Assembly (NCBI GenBank): GCA_002339725.1
Contig: DDKN01000024.1
Coordinates: 1-5,064, forward strand
Source of the DNA: Thiobacillus sp. UBA2597
GTDB taxonomy: Bacteria; Pseudomonadota; Gammaproteobacteria; Burkholderiales; Thiobacillaceae
DNA length: 5,064 bases
Reading direction: 5' to 3'
Shown: piece by piece, positions 1-4,886 of the stretch
Layout: every line of letters begins with the position of its first letter
Numbering within the stretch: position 1 is the stretch's first letter
The notes under the pieces: model-generated
The model's database searches: none
What the model was told of the DNA's origin: nothing
What the model saw: only the letters and a program-made list of their open reading frames with translations
Made by a program: the position numbers and the translations under genes

Positions 1-37
1 GCTAGGGTAACCAAGTTTGCCGGGCCTTGGGAAAATC

Positions 38-41
38 GGAG
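38..41 (+). promoter_or_regulatory. Shine-Dalgarno for the YgfX-like gene
   Basis: A GGAG motif lies 8 bases before the ATG at 50. It favours that ATG over the in-frame TTG at 17, which has no Shine-Dalgarno-like sequence in the few bases visible upstream. Confidence 0.55.
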
Positions 42-49
42 CACCTCGC

Positions 50-481
50 ATGGATGACTTGCTGCACTGCACCCTGCACGACTCGCGCCGGCTGCGCGGG
101 ATGTTGCTGGCGCTGCACGGCCTGGCGGGTCTGAGCCTGCTTTTGGCACAGCTCGCCTGGACCTGGCAGGCGCTCGGCCTGGTGCTGGTCGCCCTGAGCG
201 CGGTGCGGGCGTTGCGGCCGGCCGCGCCCATCACCCTGCGCGGCCTGGCCGACGGCAGCCTGCTCATCAAAGAGGCGGGCGACTGGCAAGCGGCCGAGCT
301 GCAGGCCGGCAGCCTGGTGCATCCCGGGCTCTGCGTGCTGCGTCTGCGCGTGGCAAACAAGATGCGCACGCTGCTGATCCTGCCGGACAGCCTGGAGCCT
401 GCGGCCTTGCGCCGGCTCAGGGTCTGGCTGCGCTGGCGGGCGGCCTGGCCTGCCCCTCGCTGGCAATGGCCTCGGCCCTGA
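50..481 (+). CDS. ygfX: YgfX-like small inner-membrane protein
   Basis: The 143-residue product resembles the YgfX (CptA) family. It has a short polar N-terminus, two adjacent hydrophobic segments (about residues 16-35 and 38-56), and then a soluble basic domain. That domain carries the family-like pattern LRLR (97-100), LLILPDSL (108-115) and RRLRVWLR (121-128), and its length matches the roughly 135-residue E. coli protein. In E. coli, ygfX is next to sdhE (antitoxin-like or flavinylation factor). YgfX has been described as a membrane-linked toxin acting on MreB/FtsZ, but that role is debated. No sdhE is visible here, although the upstream side is cut by the window edge. I chose the ATG at 50 because GGAG precedes it; a TTG at 17 would add 11 residues. 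The last 21 or so codons overlap the convergent ligase gene, and the Trp/Pro/Arg-rich tail there could be a by-product of that overlap. The family call is from remembered similarity and is moderately secure; function is inferred. Confidence 0.72.
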   Translation: MDDLLHCTLHDSRRLRGMLLALHGLAGLSLLLAQLAWTWQALGLVLVALSAVRALRPAAPITLRGLADGSLLIKEAGDWQAAELQAGSLVHPGLCVLRLRVANKMRTLLILPDSLEPAALRRLRVWLRWRAAWPAPRWQWPRP

Positions 482-2378
482 GCCGCGCCAGCTGCCGCTG
501 TTTCTCCGGCCAGAAATCGGTCCGGTCCTTGAACGTCACGTTGGTTTCCTGGAAGAACAGGCGCTGGCCCATGGCGTCGGCCAGCTGCGTGTAGCGCTGG
601 GCGAAGCCGGGGTGGTCGAGCGCGCGCAGGGCGGCGATCAGCAGCAGCTGCTCCGGCCCGAACAGGGCATGGCGGATGCCGAATACCAGCAGGGTGCGGG
701 CCCCGTTTTCGTCGCCCTGTTTCGCCAGCTGCTGTGCCAAGAGATACAGGCTCAGGCCATGGCGCGGATTGCAGGCCAGATTGTCCTGCAGGACCGCGAT
801 CGCCTGGCGCCCGGCAGCGCCCGCGGCATCGAGCCGGCCGTGGCGCCGCAGAAAATCCGCCTCGGCGATGCCCAGGCTGACATGGCAGGGCGCCAGCCGG
901 CGCGCCGCCTCGTAATGCCCGAGGGCGAGCTCAAAGGCATCGCGGTCCAGCGCCGGGTTGCCGGTGCCGCCTGCATTGAGCACCGCCTCCATCTGGCGCG
1001 CCATGGCATAGCGCGGCATCGGCGCATCCGGCAGCAGCCAGGCCAGGCGATGGGCGATCGCGTAGGTGTTGGGCTCGTGTCCCATGGCGCGGATCGCCTG
1101 GATACCGTATTGCGAACCGCCGAGGAACAGTTGCATGCCCAGATGTCCGGCGAGGTTGAGCAGGCCGGCGCAGGCGAGGGCGAGCACGGTGACCTGGGCT
1201 ATGACCGGCCGCACCGGCAACAGCCAACCCTGGTCCGGCGTGCTGCCGCGCAGGGCCAGGGCGCGCGCGAGGTACAGGCCCAGGAACACATTGACGAAGG
1301 CGAAGTAGAGGATGAAGTTCACCCCGGCGTGGATGAACAGCGCCAGCGCCCCGCAGGCCAGACCCAACTGCTCGACGCTGGCGGCTTCCGCGCGCCGGCG
1401 CAGGGCGTCGAAGGCCAGCCAGGCGAAGACGCCGAAAAACACCAGGACGAAGAGCAGGGTGATGAAGCCGCCCTCCAGCCAGAGCTGGAGGTAGTCGTTG
1501 TGGGTCCAGATGCCGGCGGTGAGGTTCTCTTCCGGCAGACGCGAGAGCGGGTAGGCCGAACGAAAGCCGCCCAGGCCGATGCCATGCCAGGGCGCCTGCA
1601 GGATCAGATCGAAGGTGGCCTGCCACAACATCAGGCGGGAGCTGTCCCCGTGCTCCAAAGTCAGCGCCAGGCGCTGGGCGACATCCTGACTGCCGGGAAA
1701 CAGGAACTGCGCGGCGAGATAGGCCAGGCCGGTCACGCCCAGCCACTGCCAGGCGGCGGCCCGGTGGCCGGCGACACGGCGCGTGTGCCAGAAGATCAGC
1801 GGAAGCAGGAGCAGGGCGGCGAGCGCCGCCCCGCGCGAGGCCGCGAGGAAAAAGGCCAGGGCGAGGGCGCCGAGGACCAAAAGGGCGGCCAGGCGCCAGG
1901 GCGTGCCCTGCGGCCGGCCCGACAGATACCAGGCCGTCAGCGGCAACCAGAACAGGTTGAGCCCGGCGGCATAGAGATTGGGGTCGGTGAAGGGGCCGTC
2001 GATCTTGCCGGCGTACTGCCGGGCCGGGTCTTCCAGCAGGCCCCACATGGCCAGTGCGGTAGCCAAGAGCCAAAGCCAGCGCGACCAAGTCGCCCCGTGA
2101 GCATTGGCAAATGCCCCGCGCCGCCAAACAAGGAAGATCATGGCAAACAACAGCAATGACCAAGTCAGGGGCGCCCCCATGGCGGGCGCCTCTTTGATCC
2201 ATTGCGAAACGATGATCCATCCCAGCCAAAGGATGAGCAGCAAATCCCACCGATCGAACGGTAATCTTCGGCCCAACACACGCGCCAGGCTGGCGGCCCC
2301 ATACAGTGACACAATCAGGCCAACGAAAAAGACGGCGGGCTGTAAGAAGCTGAGTGCTGAGATTAAGCCGGTAAGCAT
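417..2378 (-). CDS. O-antigen ligase/polymerase (Wzy_C) superfamily membrane protein with TPR-like tail
   Basis: This is a polytopic inner-membrane protein of about 653 residues. Residue numbers here count from the TTG at 2381; subtract 1 for the ATG. Many hydrophobic segments cover about 4-420, and a soluble helical tail covers about 425-654. Ligase/polymerase-superfamily marks are FTDPNLYAAG (131-140), SRGA (182-185), SSRLMLW (247-253), GIGLGGF (267-273) and THNDYLQLWLEGG (293-305). In the family, the large periplasmic loop and its conserved Arg and His (here probably R249 and H294) serve in transfer of undecaprenyl-linked glycan. The tail (about 480-590) looks like tetratricopeptide-type helix pairs. 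It may be a glycan polymerase (Wzy-like) or a second O-oligosaccharyltransferase; the sequence does not decide. The gene lies 70 bases downstream of the PglL-like gene on the same strand, so co-function in pilin or surface glycosylation is inferred. No Shine-Dalgarno precedes either candidate start (ATG 2378 or TTG 2381), and an in-frame TAA lies just upstream. The first 100 or so codons are much less GC-rich than the rest. Confidence 0.85.
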   Translation of the reverse strand: MLTGLISALSFLQPAVFFVGLIVSLYGAASLARVLGRRLPFDRWDLLLILWLGWIIVSQWIKEAPAMGAPLTWSLLLFAMIFLVWRRGAFANAHGATWSRWLWLLATALAMWGLLEDPARQYAGKIDGPFTDPNLYAAGLNLFWLPLTAWYLSGRPQGTPWRLAALLVLGALALAFFLAASRGAALAALLLLPLIFWHTRRVAGHRAAAWQWLGVTGLAYLAAQFLFPGSQDVAQRLALTLEHGDSSRLMLWQATFDLILQAPWHGIGLGGFRSAYPLSRLPEENLTAGIWTHNDYLQLWLEGGFITLLFVLVFFGVFAWLAFDALRRRAEAASVEQLGLACGALALFIHAGVNFILYFAFVNVFLGLYLARALALRGSTPDQGWLLPVRPVIAQVTVLALACAGLLNLAGHLGMQLFLGGSQYGIQAIRAMGHEPNTYAIAHRLAWLLPDAPMPRYAMARQMEAVLNAGGTGNPALDRDAFELALGHYEAARRLAPCHVSLGIAEADFLRRHGRLDAAGAAGRQAIAVLQDNLACNPRHGLSLYLLAQQLAKQGDENGARTLLVFGIRHALFGPEQLLLIAALRALDHPGFAQRYTQLADAMGQRLFFQETNVTFKDRTDFWPEKQRQLARLRAEAIASEGQARPPASAARP

Positions 2379-2399
2379 CAAGGGCAGATTGGGAGCTAA

Positions 2400-2428
2400 T
2401 TAATAGCGCATAGGCTGTGGTTATCCAA
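2400..2428 (-). promoter_or_regulatory. possible weak sigma-70 promoter for the Wzy-like gene
   Basis: On the minus strand TTGGAT (2423-2428) and TATTAA (2400-2405) are separated by 17 bases, in an AT-rich gap between the two ligase-family genes. The matches to consensus are only 3/6 and 4/6. The start site would fall about 12-15 bases before the coding start, leaving a very short leader. It could simply be AT-rich intergenic sequence, and readthrough from the upstream gene is equally possible. Confidence 0.22.
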
Positions 2429-2451
2429 GATGCTTTGCACTGTATAGCAGC

Positions 2452-4191
2452 TTACTTTGCGGGGGCAGCGCGGCTCAGCTGCACTAATTCCCGAATGGCC
2501 GGGTGTTCGTGGGCAGCCTGGCCAAGCCCGCGCAGGAAGGTGGGCAAATATTCAGGATAAGCGCGCATGGCGAGCATCAGCTGTGTTCGCGCCTCATCCT
2601 GTTTGCCAATTAGGCTCAGCAACAAAGCCTGCCGATAAACATAACCTGGTGCTGCCATGCTATGCATGGCCTGAGTATTGAAGTGCAGCATCATCGGCCA
2701 ATCCTGCGGCCTTTCCAGATTGACTGGCAACAAGGCGAAGAAGATGTCGATCTGGGGTTGAAAAACAAGTCCCCGTTGCGCATCGCTTAAATAAGCGATC
2801 AGATCCTGACGGTCTGCCTGCCCAGGCCCTTGGGGGCGGTGTTGGTAGGCCTGCTCCAGGCTGTGGTAAGCGTGCAGCCACAAGCCTAACAGAACAATGC
2901 CCACCATAATGGAGAGACCTGAAGTGGCACGAAGCCACCGCGCGCGCAAGCTGGGCTGCAGAGAGGAATGATCGACCAGGGCAAGAAGAACGGCGGCAGG
3001 ACCCCAGAAATGGGCATACCAGAGGGGAAATTCAAGCAGGCTGTGGATGCCAAGGATGGCAAGAAGCGACCACAGCCACCACCGCTCGGTGGAGAATTGC
3101 AATTTCATGTTGCGGTAGAGCCAATAGGCACCGCCCAGAACGAGTACTATGCCGCCCACGCCGAATTCGGCAGTCAGATGCAGCGGCAGGTTGTGGGCGT
3201 GGCTGAAAGGTTGTCCCTGCAAGGCGCTCACGGGGTGGCTCGCCACCAGCAGGAAGTTCTCCCAAGCGAAGTTCTGGTAGCCGATACCAAGCCAGGGTGA
3301 GTGGCTGAACATCGACCAGGCGTTGGCCCATATTGCCAGCCTGGCCTCCAGGCCCGTGGCAGAGGCGAGACGCGCGTTGGGGGTGGCAAGGCCGGCCCCA
3401 ACAGACAGGATTTCCTGGACCAGGAAAAAGAGGGGCAGACAAAGCAGACTGCCATAGACCAGCCGGCGGCTCGCGGTATCGCGCTGATTCCGGTTCAGGA
3501 CCAAGGCCAGGATAGCCATGGCGCCCAGATAGAGCCAACTGCTCTTGGAGGATGACAAGGCCAGGCCGGTTAGCAGGCCGAGCGCCAAAAGGACTCCAAG
3601 CGCCCAGGGCAGGCGGCGGTTGGCCAGCAGATAGAGCAAAGAGGCAAGGGCGAGCGCCTGATGGTCGGCGAACTGATTCGACTGGGACAGATTGCCGTAA
3701 GCGGCCAGGCCCGGGGCCTTGTTGGTGACGACGGCATCGAGGACGCTGTGGATTTGCCAGGTCTGGAGCATGGCGGCCAAGGTATTGAGGCAGCCGCCAA
3801 TGAGCAGAGCCCAGGCAAGCAGGAGCGACAGAGAGCCAAGGCCGAGGTGCTCGCGCAGCGATCGGGCCGACAGCATCAGCAGCATGCCCCAAGTCAGGTA
3901 GATGAGGGCGAAAAAGGCCTGGCTCGGGTACCGAATCAAGTCCAGTGCCGCTTGAACAATCAGCAGAAGGATCAAAATCAACGGCAACAGGATGGCGCCG
4001 GGTATTTTCTGTTCGCTGACATCGCCTTTGACGGTGAGCGGCAGCAGGGCCAGCAGGCCCAAGGCGCCGGCCAGCCACTCGTTGTAGAAACTTGGGATTG
4101 GTGGCAGATGGTTGGGCGCGAGAAAGGGCAGGCTAAACAGGCCGGCAAGGCCGAGCAGTCCAAGTAATTCGAAGGGCTTGAGTCGATTCAT
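2452..4191 (-). CDS. pglL: PglL-type protein O-oligosaccharyltransferase, likely pilin glycosylase
   Basis: This 579-residue polytopic inner-membrane protein should move a preassembled glycan from undecaprenyl pyrophosphate to Ser/Thr of periplasmic proteins. About twelve hydrophobic segments lie in residues 6-442, followed by a soluble tail (445-579). PglL signatures are visible in order: GNLSQSNQFADHQALAL (166-182, PglL_A-like), SSSKSSWLYL (213-222), RLAIWANAW (284-292), SPWLGIGYQNF (298-308), FSHAHNLPLHLTAEFGVGG (329-347, with candidate key residues H331 and H333), and HSLLEFPLWYAHFWGP (383-398, the Wzy_C_2-like region). The ATG at 4191 is chosen because the protein becomes ligase-like exactly there. 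Further upstream the frame reads through the pilin terminator, with no usable start until deep inside pilA. No Shine-Dalgarno is seen (ACCCAACAAAAC precedes the ATG). Its place directly after pilA, as with pilin-specific ligases in other proteobacteria, points to PilA as a substrate. Its length and domains fit PglL better than the shorter TfpO/PilO. The family call is firm; the substrate is inferred. Confidence 0.9.
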   Translation of the reverse strand: MNRLKPFELLGLLGLAGLFSLPFLAPNHLPPIPSFYNEWLAGALGLLALLPLTVKGDVSEQKIPGAILLPLILILLLIVQAALDLIRYPSQAFFALIYLTWGMLLMLSARSLREHLGLGSLSLLLAWALLIGGCLNTLAAMLQTWQIHSVLDAVVTNKAPGLAAYGNLSQSNQFADHQALALASLLYLLANRRLPWALGVLLALGLLTGLALSSSKSSWLYLGAMAILALVLNRNQRDTASRRLVYGSLLCLPLFFLVQEILSVGAGLATPNARLASATGLEARLAIWANAWSMFSHSPWLGIGYQNFAWENFLLVASHPVSALQGQPFSHAHNLPLHLTAEFGVGGIVLVLGGAYWLYRNMKLQFSTERWWLWSLLAILGIHSLLEFPLWYAHFWGPAAVLLALVDHSSLQPSLRARWLRATSGLSIMVGIVLLGLWLHAYHSLEQAYQHRPQGPGQADRQDLIAYLSDAQRGLVFQPQIDIFFALLPVNLERPQDWPMMLHFNTQAMHSMAAPGYVYRQALLLSLIGKQDEARTQLMLAMRAYPEYLPTFLRGLGQAAHEHPAIRELVQLSRAAPAK

Positions 4192-4203
4192 GTTTTGTTG
4201 GGT

Positions 4204-4230
4204 AAAAAAAACCGCCCCGAAGGGCGGTTT
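4204..4230 (-). terminator. intrinsic terminator of the pilin gene
   Basis: On the minus strand a perfect 9-bp stem (AAACCGCCC / GGGCGGTTT) closes a TTCG tetraloop and continues into a run of eight T (4204-4211). It begins 19 bases after the pilin stop codon and ends only 12 bases before the pglL-like start. It should end most pilA transcripts and leave pglL to readthrough or to its own promoter. Confidence 0.93.
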
Positions 4231-4240
4231 GATCGAAAGC

Positions 4241-4249
4241 CTTATACCA
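4241..4249 (-). promoter_or_regulatory. possible extended -10 promoter ahead of pglL
   Basis: On the minus strand TGGTATAAG matches an extended -10 (TGn followed by TATAAT, 5/6 in the hexamer). It lies just after the pilin stop codon. No -35 hexamer is apparent. Initiation would be near 4234, a few bases before the terminator stem, so the hairpin would sit at the very 5' end of a pglL message. It may be a chance match. Confidence 0.25.
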
Positions 4250-4690
4250 TTATTGTTGGCAGGCCGTGGGGCGGTAATCAGGCTCAAGGGTGCCGCCATT
4301 ACAGGCCCAAGTCTTGCCGCCATCGTTAGTCTGCAGCTGCACGGTATCGCCGGCGATGACGGAGGCAACGCCGGTGGTTTTCATCGTCGCTTGCAGGATA
4401 AGCTGCGAGGCGGTCGGGGTGCCCGAAATACCGATGCTGGCGACGTACTTGCCGGTCGTGGTGGCCGTGCTGGGCACGGTGTAGCTGGCCAGGGTCCCGT
4501 TGTTCTGGAAGGATTCGGCGGCGCTGGCCTTGAGACCGTCGAGCAGGATGAAGGCCTCGGAGGCTTGGGCGCGGGCGGTGTAGCTCTGGTAGGCCGGAAT
4601 GGCGACGGCGGCGAGGATGCCGATGATGGCCACCACGATCAAAAGTTCGATCAGGGTGAAGCCGGCTTGGACTTTGCGCATGGCTTGCAT
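4250..4690 (-). CDS. pilA: type IVa major pilin (PilA/PilE)
   Basis: This 146-residue prepilin is the structural subunit of type IV pili (twitching, adhesion, DNA uptake). A short basic leader of 10 residues, MQAMRKVQAG, ends in the Gly recognised by prepilin peptidase PilD. It is followed by the class III signal FTLIELLIVVAIIGILAAVA with Glu at mature position 5. PilD cleaves after Gly10 and N-methylates Phe11. The alpha-1 helix continues through AYQSYTARAQASEA, as in Neisseria-type pilins. Cys130 and Cys144 bound the C-terminal disulfide loop in a W-x-C ... Y-x-P-x-x-C context typical of PilA. A Ser/Thr-rich loop, PSTATTTG (73-80; mature 63-70), is a candidate glycosylation site. The protein ends CQQ and lacks the C-terminal Ser that TfpO uses. 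AGGAG 7 bases upstream fixes the start at 4690 rather than the ATG at 4681. A sigma-54 promoter lies upstream, a strong terminator follows, and then a PglL-like gene. Confidence 0.97.
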   Translation of the reverse strand: MQAMRKVQAGFTLIELLIVVAIIGILAAVAIPAYQSYTARAQASEAFILLDGLKASAAESFQNNGTLASYTVPSTATTTGKYVASIGISGTPTASQLILQATMKTTGVASVIAGDTVQLQTNDGGKTWACNGGTLEPDYRPTACQQ

Positions 4691-4696
4691 AGTGGA

Positions 4697-4702
4697 TCTC
4701 CT
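4697..4702 (-). promoter_or_regulatory. strong Shine-Dalgarno of pilA
   Basis: The minus strand reads AGGAGA here, with AGGAG 7 bases from the ATG at 4690. The next in-frame ATG (4681) would be 16 bases away, so this site decides the start and the 10-residue leader. Confidence 0.88.
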
Positions 4703-4709
4703 AAAAATT

Positions 4710-4725
4710 AAGCGGGTGACCGCTT
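4710..4725 (-). other. stem-loop in the pilA 5' leader
   Basis: On the minus strand AAGCGG-TCAC-CCGCTT forms a perfect 6-bp stem with a 4-base loop. It would begin about 10 bases after the start site predicted from the sigma-54 promoter. It is followed by AATTTTT and then the Shine-Dalgarno. A 5' hairpin can protect abundant messages from 5'-dependent decay. The trailing T run also gives it the outline of a weak terminator. The inverted repeat is plain in the sequence; any role is inferred. Confidence 0.42.
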
Positions 4726-4744
4726 GGTGCGGCCTGTTAGATGC

Positions 4745-4761
4745 AGCCAGAAACGTGCCAG
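4745..4761 (-). promoter_or_regulatory. sigma-54 (RpoN) promoter of pilA
   Basis: The minus strand reads CTGGCACG-TTTC-TGGCT. Against the RpoN consensus YTGGCACG-N4-TTGCW the -24 block is exact and the -12 block has one mismatch, with GG and GC correctly spaced. Transcription should begin near 4734, giving a leader of about 44 bases before the pilin ATG. Pilin genes in Pseudomonas and related bacteria are classically RpoN-dependent and activated by the PilS/PilR two-component pair, so PilR is the expected activator; its gene is not in this window. Confidence 0.87.
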
Positions 4762-4779
4762 CTTCGATGGGCACAATAA

Positions 4780-4792
4780 AATCATAGGGTTA
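4780..4792 (+). promoter_or_regulatory. possible IHF site upstream of the pilA promoter
   Basis: AATCATAGGGTTA matches the IHF consensus WATCAANNNNTTR with one mismatch and sits in a local AT-rich patch. Relative to the predicted pilA start it lies at about -46 to -58, between the sigma-54 promoter and the place where an activator would bind. This is a usual position for IHF to bend the DNA. The motif is degenerate, so a chance match is possible. Confidence 0.35.
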
Positions 4793-4825
4793 TGCCGGTT
4801 TCGGGGTGGGGGTTCTCTTGAGGAC

Positions 4826-4840
4826 TGACAATTTGCGTCA
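4826..4840. promoter_or_regulatory. candidate activator dyad (TGAC-N7-GTCA)
   Basis: TGACAATTTGCGTCA has 4-base inverted arms and is centred near -99 from the predicted pilA start, the zone where PilR-type enhancer binding is expected. The arms are short and I cannot match them to a defined PilR motif, so this is only a candidate. It also lies about 50 bases upstream of the helicase start. Confidence 0.22.
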
Positions 4841-4874
4841 CTTCCACCGACCGGGCGCGTCAATCCCGGCCGAT

Positions 4875-4880
4875 TACAAT
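4875..4880 (+). promoter_or_regulatory. -10 element of the helicase gene, probably leaderless
   Basis: TACAAT (5/6 to TATAAT) ends 6 bases before the helicase ATG at 4887, so transcription would begin at or next to the start codon. No Shine-Dalgarno is present (CACGCC precedes the ATG), which fits a leaderless message. No good -35 hexamer is visible at 16-18 bases spacing, which lowers confidence. Confidence 0.42.
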
Positions 4881-4886
4881 CACGCC

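Noticed and set aside
11..30. CCAAG ... CTTGG inverted repeat near the left edge as a terminator
   Set aside because: The stem is only 5 bp with a 10-base loop and no T run follows, so it is not supportable as a terminator.
612..2159. Long open frame (about 515 codons) on the plus strand opposite the Wzy-like gene
   Set aside because: Its product is rich in Gln, Gly, Arg and Glu with no recognisable domain. It is antisense to a clear membrane-protein gene and is explained by high GC giving few stops.
931..2250. Open frame of 439 codons on the minus strand, overlapping the Wzy-like gene in another frame
   Set aside because: The Pro/Arg/Gly/Ala-rich product has no membrane segments or motifs. 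The in-frame ligase signatures belong to the other reading frame.
2382..2451. Small gene or RNA between the two ligase-family genes
   Set aside because: The gap is only 70 bases, contains stops and shows no convincing hairpin or start with a ribosome site. At most it holds a weak promoter.
3032..4078. Open frame of 348 codons on the minus strand, overlapping the pglL-like gene
   Set aside because: This is an out-of-frame shadow with low-complexity Pro/Arg/Ala composition, while the pglL frame has continuous family motifs.
4192..4368. 59-residue N-terminal extension of the pglL-like protein
   Set aside because: It would read through the pilin terminator and the 3' end of pilA in another frame. 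It lacks family similarity, whereas the protein is ligase-like from the ATG at 4191.
4691..4774. 28-residue upstream extension of the pilin
   Set aside because: It would start inside the sigma-54 promoter and upstream of the predicted transcription start. The AGGAG-preceded ATG at 4690 gives a normal 10-residue class III leader.
4851..4869. CCGGG ... CCCGG inverted repeat upstream of the helicase as an operator or terminator
   Set aside because: The arms are 5-base GC-only repeats with a 9-base spacer in GC-rich DNA, which is common by chance. There is no T run and no recognised operator.
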